Origin: Prunella strophiata
Lineage: Eukaryota; Chordata; Aves; Passeriformes; Prunellidae
Direction of reading: 5' to 3'
Assembly: GCA_036583965.1 (NCBI GenBank)
Contig: JAZBQD010000017.1
Location: 29,980,810-30,044,809, forward strand
Length of the DNA stretch: 64,000 nucleotides
Shown here: positions 9,621 to 22,759 of the stretch, piece after piece
How positions within the stretch are numbered: the stretch's first letter is position 1
Layout of the letters: each line of letters opens with the position of its first letter
Program-made: the position numbers and the translations under genes
The notes under the pieces: generated by a model
Database searches by the model: none
Told to the model about the DNA's origin: nothing
Seen by the model: only the letters and a program-made list of their open reading frames with translations

Positions 9621-12600
9621 AGCAATACACTGTACTTAAAAATAAATTACATATGAGAATTACAGCTATTCTGTGTCTGCACATGAAACAGGACAAAGGG
9701 TGCATGGTTATGTGGGCAGAGCTCAAGTGCACCTTTCTTAGCTATGTGACCAGACCTTCTGCAAGGCTTATACACAAAAATATGTATACATGGAGCATCT
9801 GAGCAGTCACAGTCCAGGGAATGCAACAGGAACCATTAACTCTTAAAGATCTTACTGGGATGAGCAGGACTGTGGCCTGAGGATGCCATGTACAATGGCT
9901 GATTGTTTTCACATGGGAACATGACAGCAAAGGGATGCTCTACAAAGGGCAGCATACCCCTGTAAATGGGTTGTGCATTGCTCTCCCTTCTGACCCTGCT
10001 TCTGCCCCCGGAATGTGTACCCTTGCTCTTGAAGGTTGTGACCTGGAGGTGGCTGGCACTGATTACTCAGTAGTGGGAGTCCTCTGCTTTGCAAATTGAC
10101 TGCAGCAGGCCTCCAGCTTCTGGAAAATGAGGAGCCAATCCCTTTTTCCGGCCTTTGGACTGTGCTGCGTTGGCAGAACAACTTGTTGGCCAGCTGTATG
10201 GACCCTGGGGTGTAGGGCCTGATCCCTTTACACAAATCACATGCCTAAATCAGCACACACAGGCCCCAGCACATGTGGGTCGAGAGGAACACAGGTTTCC
10301 CCCCAGCAGGTACCCTAGAAGACCCCTCCCATGGGGCCAACAGCACAGCCATGGTAGCTCTTGCCCTTTTTTGTTCTTGTGCACTGTGAAATTTACATCC
10401 AATGGTAGTTTTCACAGCAAATGGATTTTTTAATGTAGTTTGCACACATGGGGAATTCAATTCTTTCTTGTCAATCAGTAACATTTTAAGGGCTAAGTAA
10501 GTGGGAATCCATCCAGGTCTCTTCCTAAAGAGCCAGTATCACATGCCTACCTGACCTCTGCTAATGATATACATTAGTTGCATAGAAAGCTTGATTAAAT
10601 CTTCAGTAAAATGAATGACATGCCCATGCACATATATTGCTGTAATTATGCTTGCTTATTGGTAAGACACCTAGTTTGAAGGTAATTTAATTTTAGGGAA
10701 GTCATTCATATCATGCAGTTTCTATTTCATATAATTCAATAGAGAGTTGCTATTTAAAATCAGAATATATTCTGCCTGGAAGGCCTAACAAGAAAACATG
10801 CTGAAGAAACATGCATTGCTTATTCAAACCTAGATGTTATGTAGCTCTGACTTATCTACGGTATTCCTAGTTACATTCCCTAGATCAGATAAGCAGAACA
10901 TCTCAACACTTCTCATTTTGTAAACAGGAGATTATTTTTTATATTTTCCTACTTCGCCTGATATTTTTGCACTCTTTTTACATGCGGTGTGGCTTCTATT
11001 GAATATTTGTCTGTAGGTGCTCTAAGAATACATACAATTAATTATTTTTAACAATTCAGTTTTCATTCTGGCTGTGACTGAGGGGACATGGCAGTCTTAC
11101 GGGAAAAAATGCTTAGGAAGCATTATTTTTTTTCACCAAAGTTACTTAAAACTACAATCCTTGTTGGATATATTGCAGCCTGCTGAGATGCAGGGTCTAC
11201 AGGACAAGAGGATGGTGCTGGGAAATGTGAAACAGAATCCTTCAGAACTGCATGCTCTGTTTATGAGTGGTGTGCCACAGCTGCTGGGCACTCACGAGTT
11301 TGGGGGGGCTGCTGTATGGATTCAGGGCAGCCTGGAGACATGGTGCTGCCCTGAGAGGGGTGAGCACTACCTCAGGTGTTTGTAGAGAACTTGCACCTGG
11401 CAAAGAAAGGACCCATTTGGATCAACTGCAACAGCAGAGAGGTCCAGGAAGACCGATTCCAACTCTGAAGCACCAGATGTCATGTTTCTTTCTGTGGGTA
11501 ATGAAAAATGCTAAAAAAATACAAATTCTTCTTCATGCAATTTCAGTTAAAAACAAACCCAAATCTCCTAAACTACTACAGAGCAGAGCCCCTGTATGTC
11601 AACCATTTCTATTTGAGGAACTGGGATACAGTTCTCTCTGTGACATGTAGGTTCCAAATTGGATCCAAAATCTGGTTCATTTCAATAGTACTCAGGTTGT
11701 AAAATTGGTTTTGAACTTGATGTATTAAGCCCTACGGCTCCTTTAAAAGTGACAATTGGTTCAAATCTCAAGAGCATAGAAAATTTGTCCTTTCATAAAT
11801 GAAGCATCCTATCACAGCAATTTTAGCACTTAGTGAACATTAACTGAGCAGCTTATAGTGAAAACCTGTCTTTTTAATTCTGAGCAAAAGATGGACAATA
11901 GCATTTTTCAAATCTGCTTGTTCATTTTGGAGTCTTGATCTCAGCACATAGAATGTACAATTTAGGGTGATGAAAAGCTTTAGAAAATGAAAATTTCAGG
12001 TGAGATTGTCTACTACCCTCATGTAGACGTGACTACTTGAGAAATATGTAGAAAATGAGAAATACTGAAGTAGTAGAATAGCTAAAGGCAGAATTTTTAA
12101 GACCTGTAGTTTATATGAAAAGGCTGAAAAATTAGGCCATCACACAGTAATTGCAGTTTTGATCATCCTTCTAGAACGTCAGAGCTTTTCTCTTGCCCCC
12201 TTTAATGCCTCAGCGAGGTTCACTGTGACAATAGGAGGCAAGGGCTATAATAATCTAAAAAGAAAATTCCTTCCACCCCTCTTGGTACTGTCCCTCTTGC
12301 TCATCAGGGATGTGAGAGCTGAAATGGACACTGTTTAAACTGGTGCCTCATGCTGAAGGATGGCATGGACCATGTTCAGCTGATGCCCAAGAAGGACCAC
12401 AGCCTGCCCCTGGCCAGTTCTAAGTTCACAATTCATATATAATTGTTAACTAGTGAAGTAAGCAAGTCTATAGTCCCTTTGAGTGGGGTGCTTGGTCCAT
12501 CTGGGGCACTTGAGAGGACAAAGGGTTTACCTGTGATTAAACTCTAGAGACATTCCCTCACCCTTCTATTAATTCATGGCTTTATCACTGTTTCTTATCC

Positions 12601-15267
12601 CAGGGATTATTCTGCACAGTGTTGCTATAAGAGTTCTCTTGCCTAACTACATGAAAACTACCCAAAACTTTTAATGTTAACTCAGTACTTTTGCTCTCCT
12701 CCATTTGCCTTGATTCCTTGACTTCAAGGGATAAAATGTGTGAATATTCAGACAGAAAATGCATGGAACTGATGTATTTTTGCAACTATTTGTGGACTGC
12801 CTTCTGCTGTTTTATGGACCAGTGGTGGATCGTAAGTCTCAAAGTCAAAGCAGTCACAGAAAAAATCCAGGGTAGCACACCTGGTAGCAGCTGTGACTGC
12901 TGTGCTCAAGGAAAGAACACTACAGGGTCTGCCAGCCAGGCTTCTGAGATGAGTCAAGGTAGCCTTGCACTCTTGTTAGGACAGGGCATTTCCAGAATGC
13001 CCAGTGGTGCCTGGTTCTCATCTGGCAAAAGGTCCTCAGCCCAGTAACTTCAGGACTCTCAAATACCAACTCCAGGGGAGATTTCTGAAGAAAAATTTTC
13101 TTTAACAGCTAAATTAAGAAAGCAACAGCTCATCAGTAGGCAGGTAGATTCCACTTGGCTTGGAACTCTACTGACTCTTTCTTCCCGAATGAAGAAAGAC
13201 CTTTCTAAAAGCAAGTGAAATTACTTATACTATATCTGTATAGTTCACACATACACTTTTGCTTCCTACTAGCACTTATGCTGTTTAGCATCTCAATTTG
13301 TACTTTGCAAAAGCTTCATCCACAGAACTAAGTTAATCATCCCCAACAATTGGTGCAAAAAATGAGCTTGGCTTTAAGTCCCAGATGCAACATTTGCCTT
13401 TAGAGAACTCTCTAAGTCCTCTGTTAAATAATATGCTCTGGTCTGCTTTGGGTAAGATAATAAAATGTCATATAAATATTTAATTGATTTTTTTTTTTTT
13501 AGTTAAGTATAAATGTGCCCTCGGTGGACCCTTTCCAAAAGTGTCATTTTAAGATTTTAAGCAGTGTAAGAAATCAAGATGTTGCAGTGCAGATGCAGGG
13601 CAGGCAGAAGTGCCAGAGTCACACAGCCCTTGACTGGGGCTCTCAGAATGGCCTAAGGTAGGTAGAGGTGTGCTCTCCTGCCTCTGCATTTCAAGGAGAG
13701 GAAGTGCTCGACCAGCTTAAGTACTAATAACTATGTGTAACTCTTGCAGCAAGGCAAGGGCACCTGTGCCCTTTCCATGGAGGTAACTTCAGAAAATCTC
13801 AACCTGGTGGTTTTAAAAATCCCAACCAGGGTTAGGAAACTGAAAAAAAGGAAGGAAAACCCACCTAAAATTTCTTTTTCTCCTAGGTTGGAAAATGAAT
13901 TTATAATCAACATACAATTCTTCTATAGTTTTCAGATAAAAATTCAGCAGTAAACAATGGATCTCATATTTTTCACACCACCTCCTTTTAAATTATCATT
14001 CTAAGATCAGAAAATGTGATCTGCACTTTTCACCACAATTCACAGAAAAGGCCAGTTAAATCTAACATTTGGTAAACAAATACTGTAACTGCATAAAATT
14101 TTTAGAGCCATCATTACCAGAGGCATTTAAATATAACTCACGCTAATAAAGCTTCTAAAGCAGGGCATAAAATGCACACTTGAGTGCTGGAAGGTCCAGT
14201 CCCCAGTCAGCACTCTTGGGATTTATGTGGGTAGCTTCTATGACGGAAAGTATGAATTATGTATGGATGTTTTTCATCCATCAGTACGAGAGAAAACCTG
14301 TGCATCTCTTCAGGCTCCAAAATGTCCAGCACATACTTACAGCTTTTTGTCCTATATACCAATGGAAATTAAATTAGGCTGGCCTATAATCTTTCTGTGC
14401 TGGCAAGTAATCCATCAAAAAACCAGTTTCTGTAACACTACTTTTAGATCACAGTATATTCTGATGCCAGGAACAATTGAACGTAAGTACTACACATGCA
14501 TTTAAATGTAAGACCTAAGTAATTTTCTTGTATGTCACCTTTGATTTTGCTATAGCCAATGAGATAAAATAAATATATAGTGTACCTTCTGCTACATCCT
14601 TGTCAAGTAATAATAACTAGCCCATTTCTCCATGGGAAACCTTATGGGATGTGACTACAGTGCTGATTCTAGCAATCTGTGTATGTGCGTGTCTGATACT
14701 TTCATTTGGCCAATTAGTCTTTGATTTCTTGCACCTGTTACTCACAATATACCCAAAACATGTTAGACCTCAATGTTTAAGTAATCTCTTCCTCTTTTCT
14801 TTTTCTTTTTCTTTACGTGGTCTCTCCACTGAAGCTTGGACAAGGAGGTGGAAGAAAATTTTGATTCTGTTCGGCAAGTGCTCTGTAGAAACAATGTAAG
14901 CACTTCAATTACCTTTAACCTCTAGTTCCAAATGTCATATATAAGTAGAGGACTAGCTACCCATCCTTAGGTTGAGGGAGTGCTGGCCTGTATCATGACT
15001 CACAAGCTTTTTGTGGCAAATAAAATGGGAGACTTTCAAAATTTCATTTTTGTACTTTTTCTGCTTGATGTCAGCAGGGAGTCCATATCATACATTCAGA
15101 ATTAATTTCACAGCATTCCTAAATCTTGCATTTCCCCCTGCCCTCAATGCCAAACAATCTCAGGATTGCTTTCTGTTATAATTTGCAATTGCTTTTTGTT
15201 ATAATTTTCATGCAACAGGCAGAAACAATCAATATTAGGCCTTAGGCAACAAATCCAGTTACAGATT

Positions 15268-15283
15268 AAAAAAAAAAAAAAAA
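15268..15283. repeat. A16 homopolymer
   Basis: Sixteen consecutive A on the plus strand followed by CAAAAC. On the NRG1 transcript this is a U-run about 55 bases after the beta3 stop codon. Confidence 0.9.
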
Positions 15284-15337
15284 CAAAACTGGAGGAAAGA
15301 TGCAGCAACAAGAAAGCAGCACCGACTAAGCATGCTT

Positions 15338-15372
15338 CTACTGCAGCACAGACAGAAAAGTAGTGGACGTAC
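15338..15372 (-). CDS. NRG1: NRG1 beta3 terminal coding extension with stop codon
   Basis: When the beta exon donor (ACA|GTACGT) is ignored, the frame continues S-TSTTFLSVLQ and stops at TAG (15340-15338). Human beta3/GGF forms end STSTPFLSLPE after the same exon, so this is the avian counterpart: a neuregulin lacking the transmembrane segment and cytoplasmic tail. The donor is embedded in the coding sequence and departs from consensus at ACA|GTACGT, which fits competition between splicing and read-through. I see no minus-strand AATAAA between about 14200 and 15340, so the polyadenylation site is distant or uses a variant signal. Confidence 0.88.
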
Positions 15373-15431
15373 TGTAGAAGCTGGCCATTACGTAGTTTTG
15401 GCAGCGATCACCAGTAAATTCATTTGGGCAC
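15373..15431 (-). CDS. NRG1: NRG1 beta-type EGF C-loop exon, 59 nt
   Basis: One base (G) completes an Arg codon, followed by CPNEFTGDRCQNYVMASFY and one base of the next Lys or Ser codon. These residues supply the fifth and sixth cysteines of the EGF-like domain and the beta-specific tail NYVMASFY, which gives beta forms their higher ErbB3/ErbB4 affinity. The acceptor is CTCAG at 15432 and the donor ACA|GTACGT at 15372. The length of 59 nt equals the human beta exon as recalled. Only 651 bp separate it from the alpha exon. Including both would break the frame, so the two are mutually exclusive in productive mRNA. The peptide is identical to chicken and human beta as remembered. Confidence 0.98.
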
Positions 15432-16082
15432 CTGAGAGGAAAAACAAACAAAAAAAATGGTAGAGAAAAAAACAGAGAAAAGAGAAGAGGTGAATATACG
15501 CTAAGAAAGAAGCTCCTTCAGTGTGAACTGATTTGACTTGGTGAGTTCACTTTCAGAAACTGAATCTCGGTTTAGCGTCTCAAAATAGCTCAGGATGTTG
15601 AGAGCAAGTCATTTGCTCTGTGGAAATGTAAAGAAATACCCCCTGCAAAACCAGCCAAAACCAAACCAATCCAGATCAAAATGTGTTTCAAGATCTGAGA
15701 CAGAAATTCACCATTCCAGAGACCGAGATTGGTTTTAGGATGCTCTTTCCACAAGGCAGCAAGGACACAAGATCTGTACATACTCATCTCCATGAGTTTG
15801 GTCTTTTAGGGTTGCACTTTGCAGCAGTCTCCCAAACAGGAAAACTGCCAGCGTGTGCATAACAAATGCATCTGTGAATGAATGGAAAGATCAAAAATCA
15901 CACAAACGAGAAATATTTTGGAGGTCAATAATGTCATGGTGTACAGATTGTATTTCAGAAAATCAGGTCACAAATTAGTGAGTAAAGAGGCCGGTTCCAG
16001 CTGAACTGTGAAAACACCAAGTACTATTGATTTTGTTGCTGTAGTTGGGGAAGAAAGCAAAGTTCAGATTATTTTAACATAC
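15432..16082 (-). other. NRG1: NRG1 intron between alpha and beta EGF exons
   Basis: A 651-bp intron with donor GTATGT at 16082-16077 and acceptor CTCAG at 15432. No repeat was recognised. An antisense-free open frame at 15590-15793 has no recognisable product. Its short length is typical of the spacing between the alternative EGF C-loops. Confidence 0.82.
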
Positions 16083-16150
16083 TTTCTTGGTTTTGGATTT
16101 TCATGGGCAGAGTTTCAGTACATCTTGCTCCAGTGAATCCAGGTTGGCAC
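16083..16150 (-). CDS. NRG1: NRG1 alpha-type EGF C-loop exon, 68 nt
   Basis: One base (G) completes Arg, then CQPGFTGARCTETLPMKIQN and QE follow, with one base of Lys. This is the alpha alternative to the beta C-loop: it supplies cysteines five and six of the EGF fold with the alpha-specific tail. The human peptide as remembered is CQPGFTGARC-TENVPMKVQNQE, so differences (TLPMKI for NVPMKV) are confined to the tail, as expected for an orthologue. The acceptor is CTTTAG at 16151, the donor GAAA|GTATGT at 16082. The 68-nt length equals the human exon as recalled. The alpha form binds ErbB receptors more weakly than beta and is linked in mammals to mesenchymal and epithelial use. Confidence 0.97.
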
Positions 16151-19100
16151 CTAAAGGGCAAAAACGTGATAAGCAATAGTACACCAAAACCACTGCACTA
16201 ACAGACTTACATCTGCTGGTCTATGGAGTGCGAGTGCATTAAGCGACCTCCTGGTTGGGTGTTAGTGACAAATGATCAGAAGAGAGGCAAGAAAGTGTAA
16301 CCTTTCCAGAAGATAAAACTTTGCAAAATTTACAGCAAAAATCCATCAGAGGAAAGAAAAAGGTATTTTTTCTTGTCTGTTTTGAAAAAGACAGAAGAAT
16401 CATGGCTAGCAAAAATGTGTACCAGCTCACTGCTTATTCCATTTCATGAAGGGCCCAGATTGAGTTCTTTTTTAAAAACTTGCAATGCAGTGCATAACAA
16501 CAATTTACACTGTTTCTTTCATCAATCACACAAAATCTATGAAAATACCATGATTTTCTTATTTCTGTGATGGCATGTTGTGTCTTCTGGTAATTTGCTT
16601 TGAGGAGGAATAGTTAGTACAGTGATCACCGAAAAGCCGCAAAAATCCAAAAGGTGAGAAGACAAAGTCAAACCCAAAGGGAAGTATATTCAACACGGCT
16701 CACAAGAAGGTAAAATAAGTCAGTCCAGACAATAAGTAAAATGAGAGGGCAGAAGTGCTCTCAAGATTTGCAGCCCTAGAGTTGTCTGTCCTTCCAGTTC
16801 ACAAGGCTCTTCTGCAGAAAACTTCAGTGCAGCTTTCTCCTTGATCTTAGAGAAGGAATTTCTCTTCTATGATTTGCCCATCTTTGCTGCTACTGCCTAC
16901 CAATTCTTCCTTCACCTTCATTCTCCATGCTGGGGCAGGGCTCAGGCTCCCAAAATATCACCATCGACAGGCTTCCTGTGCTTCAGACTTAAGTGTGAAT
17001 GACTGTCCACCATACCTTTGGATCTACAGATTTCACTCTTTGCTTTTTCTCTTTCTTCTCTCCACTCTTACTCAGCATTAACCTGAAATTACCTGATATC
17101 TGCTCCTGTGAAAACATTTCAGTTGTGTTGCCTGTCTTTGTGATGCTTTCCATGAGTTTGCCATTGTGCAAGAATCTCCCACTCTTTTTCTCCTGCTGAT
17201 AACATGGTGCTAGCCTCTTTTTCAAATTTCTTCATAATTTAGTTGCCATGTGCTAAAAAGCCTTATTATTTGCAAATACTTGTTGGTCAGGAGAATCCTT
17301 CATCTCTTCTATCCATCTGAGTTTCATGTGCGCTGAAAGCTGTCCCAGTATTTTAAATTCTGCTTTTCCACAGTTGCCTCTAGCCCTAAAAATCAGGGAT
17401 GCTGCTCTTGCACAAGTGAGACTTTCAGAAAATCCCTTTGGCAAAGGATCAGTGTCAGGGATAAACACTAGCACCTTGTTCAAACAAACTATGCAGGAAT
17501 GATATTTTGTAATAAAGGTATATTTTGAGGATTTGCAGATGATTCTTTGAACCTAATTTGCTGTAATGATATATTTTCTTATTAAGGAAAAGAGTTCAAG
17601 TTCTTCAGAGCCAAAGTCACCTCTTTTGGTGATTACACAGTGTGGAGAGATCCCAGTCTCCACAGACATATTCAGCTGAGAAAAACGCAACTTCTCTGTC
17701 TTTAGAAGATGCTTTTGCTGGGAATGACAGAAGACATTTTGCACCTTTGAGAGAAGGCAAAGTGCTTTTGATAGAAAGCATTTTGATCTGTGTTACCGAA
17801 TCAAGAATAAAAATATTTTGCACTACTGATCTTGTTAAATGTCTGTCCCTGGAAAGTTGGCATTTGCACATGCTTAGCTTTCAGTTCACTGGGTCCTTTA
17901 CATCTTTGTCATCAGGCTAAATGCTACACATTCCCAAGTAACATGACTGAAAGCCTCATGCTTTCCTCCTGCCACTGGCTGCTGGGGTTGCTTGTTTTGT
18001 CTGTACTAGTTTTCAGACGTTGGTGCAGCTGTGGAGGTGATGAAAACAACTTGAGTACTGGTATAGACAATGCAGAAATCACTTCCAGACCAAGCAGGGT
18101 CAGCCCTGTTGAGATGGCGCCGAAAACAGCTCAGGTGTGTTTATACTTGCTCTGACACCATTGTCAGCAAATGGGCTGCAGCACCTGCCCTTGAGAATGA
18201 GTTCAGGGTGGGCCAGCTGAGAAGAAAGCTGAGATGAGCCTGTCCACTTACGAGGATGTGTGAATGCTAAAGGCATTTTATTGCTCAGATGTGCACTGCA
18301 GCACTGTTTCCAGTTCGAAAGGTTGTTTCCTGTAGACTGTACTTTTACAATCAGCTTGTCCTTTCCCAAACACCTTTTCCTACTCAAAGTTTTCAGACAT
18401 AATTTCTTGTTGTGGATTTTTTTTTCTAGATCATTATCCATGTACCATTTTCCTTTAGGACAGTAGCAAAAGTTGAGGTCAAACAACTTAGAGCAAAATG
18501 TATATATTTGTGCTGTGAGAGCCTTGTAATTTCCTTTCTGCCACAAAAAAGGCTACTTGAACCATTTATTTATTGTATTAACTGGGTAAAACCAAAATAA
18601 TGAACCACATGTAATACAGTAATTGCTTTTTTCCTTCTACATACACTAGTTGCAAAAAGCAGCATTTGCATGTGTTTAGTGGACACTTCTCAGAACACTG
18701 AACACATATCATCAGACTGTTTTTCATCAGGAGAGGAATGGCTGAATGGTTTGTATTTCCATTGCATTCACTGCCTACAAACAAATGTATTGTGGGAGAG
18801 AATTTTTTTCCCATGGGAAGTACAATACTTAGCAATCCATTTCATGGCCTAAGTAAGAATTAGTATTCCTATCCTGTCTCTTGAATGAATATTTCTGGAA
18901 CTTCTGCTTGCAAACTTGCTGGTTTGAAGAAAATTCTGCCCATTTCTATTCTACAAAGGCCTTTACATGGAGACAGATGTAGAAAATGGCTGTATCATTA
19001 AAAAGTACATAATCCACTCTTTTGCTGTTGAGAAAAGCAGCAGCATACTTCTGTTAAAACAGTAGCATTATTTTCATCCAATGAAATTCCGTCATAAATT

Positions 19101-22100
19101 TCATTTCTTCTGTAATAACAAAACCACTAGAAAAGATGATGTCTGCAAGTCAGAAATCAATTAGTCAGACTATCAAGACCTTCACGGTATGATACTTCAA
19201 AAGAACACTCCAAAAGTGTAACACATCTCATATTCAGATACATTTTTCCAAGTAAGAAGGAAATTGTAGGAATTTTGGTCCTAATTTTGCATTTATTGAA
19301 ATATTTTTTCTTCAGTGAACCTGGGGACACATTTCCAACAGAACTGGAATGACTTAGGAATCTCAGTCTCATAGGAAGCTAGTAACATCCAAGCTTCTTA
19401 AGTCTATGATGTTTTCAAAACGTGACTCATGTTTTTACAAAGCTTCTGAAAATTTTATACACTAGTTTATTTAAGCAGTCAAAGCTTCCTATTTAATCTG
19501 TCCTATTTTGAGAGTGTTTTACTCAGTCTTGGACCTTAATTAAAAGACGTGTGGGGAAAATACATGCTACCACAGATGTAGTTGTACAGTGCTTTACTAC
19601 ATCTTCACACATTTCTTGAGCATTTCACATGGTTACCTCATGAAAGCAGAGAATTTTCTTGAAGTTCACACCAGTATCCAGAAGAGCAAGATCTGATCCT
19701 ATTTGGATCATCACTATGTATTTAATAACTTTTTTTTTTTTTAATATATAGCCAGATTTCAACTGAAGATGAATTTAGGTTTTTGTTTTGTTTTGTTTTT
19801 TGGTTTTTTTTTTTTTTTAGTAGAATAGGGGGTTTCAAAAAAACAGAAATTACTTGGAAAATTGCATGGTTGTTTTGAATCTGAGTCATGTTTTTTTGGT
19901 TAGGGATAAAACCAATTTAGAATGATATGGCTCATGCTTTAGAAATTTTGTTTTTGCTCTCAACAGATGGACCATATGGAAAAATGTGAACTTGCTACTG
20001 AGGCAGAAATATGAAGAGCAAGTACCATATTTCAAGCATTCTGTTTCCACAAGCATGTTCTGGGAGTAGATTTGTTTTCTTAGAACAATGAAGACAATGT
20101 GTAGTGTTTAGATACCTATTTTAGATAACTGGAAAGTTAGAATAAAAAGTGGACATCTTTATTTTTAAAAAGTAAGAAGAAAACTGTATTTTGTCCCTTC
20201 ATTTTCCCAGGACACCCACTTTCAAGTACTCGCTTTTATTTCTTATGTAGCTATATTGCATTGTTTTATTGCACAATATAAAATTTTTGTTCTGGCAAGT
20301 AGTAAAGGGCATAGCAAACAGCCCTGCAAAATAGTGGTGGCCCTGACTGTTCTTAGGGTAAGAATCCTTCTCCACTGCCTTATTGTAAATGAGATTCACC
20401 CTGTCTAAGTTTACAGCTCTGATGCTTTTTCCAAATAGGTCTTGGACCACCCAGGCAGAGGCACATCTGCCAAATCTGGGAATCTCCTTTTCCTTGAAAT
20501 ACAGCCCCAGAATTAAAGGTTATTTCTTGTCCACAATAGGGAAAAACAGCCCCCACTTTATTCAAATGTCCCCAAGACATTTTATTAAAAAATTAGCAAG
20601 TCTATAACATCATTAGAGAACATACACAGATGTCTGAATTAAAACAAAGAAGTCTTCCTACCAGTGGAGATGGGATACTTCTGAAACTACCAAGACAATA
20701 TTAATGATTAGAAGCCTGCTCAATGCTCAGCTCTCCATTCACTGGAGCTTTCTGAACAGTGTTTGGATAGGAAGTTGAAACACAGAGGCTCTTGTACATG
20801 CTCTGGAGAGTCATGGCAAACTGCTCATCTTGAATGCTGGCTTACAACAACCATGTAAATTTAATACAAATCTTTCTTTCTCTTTCTCAAAAAAGAATCC
20901 AACCCACAGCACGTATAACTTTTCCATATTCACTGTAGCTAAAAATGATCCTAAAATTCAATGGAGCATTCATTGCTTTTAGCAGTACAGCAATCCATGA
21001 AAATCCAAAGCAAAACAAAGCCCATAATACATAGGTAATATCTTTCTACAAAAAAAGATGAAACTTACAGGTGAGCCAAAACATTGTGGGTTTTGGTGGG
21101 GATTTATTGGCTTTTGTTTGTTTGTTTTCCTTTAAAAAAACCCGAAGACCAAAAACCCAAAAAACCCAAAAAAGCCTCAAGAAAGACAAGCAGTCAATTT
21201 CTTCCTGGCCTAAGGAAAGTATCGCATACACTCACCTAACTCACATACCAAAGCTATCTTTACAATAAATGGTTTTTTTTAATTTTTAGTCCAAGGAGAC
21301 TGAAAAATTATGCACTTTCAGCAGATGACAGTCTTCACCAACCACCACCATCTCTTTGTCTGAAAACAGTAATATCCTCAGAAAAGTGCACCCTTTTCAC
21401 TCAGACCTCTTAGGTACAAAGGATGCTTTGCAAGGTTTAAAGGTTGAATTTCCTCTCAAGCTAGTGTGAAGAAGTCCCTATGACTAGCTCATCTTCAGGG
21501 ATAAAAGCTACATGACATGGTCCCAGACAGGAGGTAAATTCCAGTGCTGCAGCAGTTCATGGATGTTCTCTGATGCAAGGGACTATTGCAGCAGGTCAAT
21601 ACAACACAACCAGGACCTGAGAAAGGTGCACAAGCACCCCACTAAACAAAACTCATATGATTTCATTAATCAATATCAGCACACAAAATAGTAACCTCCA
21701 CCATGACCATGACATTCACTGATTTTATGCAACTAAACACAACAACAGTTGTGAATCTGGTCTCACCAGAAACTGTTCAGTTACTACATCAGACAATTAA
21801 AATAACAGTTTCTTCTATACAAAATGTAATATTCAATGCAGTTTTCTACACCCTTTTTTTTTTTTTCTGAATGTAGAATATTTAGTTTACAGTGTCTGTT
21901 TCATTTTTTCTAACATAAGACTCAAGTTGTGTTACTTTGTGCCATATAAACACCAAAAGAAGATGCTGTGCCACCATCATGTAGAAATATTTCCCAGTTA
22001 GCCTCTGCTTTGTTTCGTATTCCTCTGTAGAACACAGAGGTTATTCTTGGCATTCTTTCCACATCCACATGGTTAAAAAAATGAAGAAATGCAAGTTTAT

Positions 22101-22180
22101 AAGAAGACATTTTCCTTTAAAGAAAAAAAACATTTGTGAGACCTGATGGCACCAACAAAAAAACAAATAGGATTTCTTAC
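16151..22180 (-). other. NRG1: NRG1 intron between the main EGF exon and the alpha exon
   Basis: A 6.0-kb intron with strong donor GTAAGA at 22180 and acceptor CTTTAG at 16151. It contains T-rich runs at 19731-19742 and 19780-19820, an A/C-rich stretch near 21135-21170 and a T-run at 21851-21866. A 148-codon minus-strand frame at 18100-18546 lies in the transcript sense but has no recognisable domain. No LINE fragment was recognised by eye. Confidence 0.8.
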
Positions 22181-22310
22181 CTGCACAGGTATCTTGGGGG
22201 GTTTGGGAGGTCTTTAACCATGTAACACTCTCCCCCATTTACACAGAAGGCTTTCTGCTTTATGTCACATTTTGTGAGATGACTTGTCCCAGTTGTAGAT
22301 GTGGAAGTGG
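22181..22310 (-). CDS. NRG1: NRG1 EGF-like domain main exon, 130 nt
   Basis: Two bases (CC) finish a codon from the upstream exon, then TSTSTTGTSHLTKC leads into the EGF core DIKQKAFCVNGGECYMVKDL, followed by PNPPRYLC and two bases of Arg. It carries cysteines one to four of the six-cysteine EGF fold; the last two come from the alpha or beta exon. This domain is the ErbB3/ErbB4 ligand. The acceptor is TTTTGCAG at 22311 and the donor GCAG|GTAAGA at 22180 is strong. The 130-nt length equals the human exon as recalled. LTKCDIKQKAF and CYMVKDLPNPPRYLCR are the chicken ARIA residues as remembered, against LVKCAEKEKTF in mammals, which is the best single mark of an avian gene. Confidence 0.99.
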
Positions 22311-22759
22311 CTGCAAAAGATAAGAATTAAAACACAGATCAGAGGCTGTTTTTCTTTCTGACTGGTATGTGTACTTGTATGTGAGGGAAGAAGTAAAGCT
22401 AGGGAGGATCTGGTGAGCCCTTTGAGCTCTCTATCTGCTGCTACCACAAGCACTAATCACTTGACCCTGTATTTTGTTGATTGCCAGAGAGAGTGGAGTT
22501 TAAATACATACCTCAGAGACACACAACCCCACACTCAGTTTGGGAGGAAGTGAGGGTTTTCCTACTCCTGTCCATGAAGTGGCCTAAAATTTTTGCAACA
22601 CTCATATGTGTTTCCTTGAAAATGTGTAATTTATGTGCAGTAACTTTTACTGCATTAATTACATTCAAGTGATTTTGGGGTGTGACAGCCATTACAGATT
22701 GCTGACATAGTGTCCAATAAAATAAGGTCCTGGATGATATTTCCTTCTGGTATTGCCTT

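Larger units (their letters stand above)
9564..15372 (-). other. NRG1: NRG1 intron between the beta EGF exon and the beta1 microexon
   Basis: A 5.8-kb intron whose first 35 bases double as the beta3 terminal coding sequence (separate entry). It is AT-rich, with a T-run at 13488-13500 and an A16 run at 15268-15283. No LINE fragment or RNA gene was recognised. Short open frames here (for example 11074-11385 plus) are unrecognised and probably chance. Confidence 0.8.

Noticed and set aside
16200..16255. A GTAAGT-type donor upstream of the alpha exon suggesting another small exon on the minus strand
   Set aside because: The matching acceptor (ACCCAACCAG) lacks a pyrimidine tract and the interval contains a stop in one relevant phase.
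18100..18546. 148-codon minus-strand open frame in NRG1 sense within the EGF-alpha intron
   Set aside because: No domain, no start context, no splice sites joining NRG1 phase, and overlapping frames are open on the other strand.
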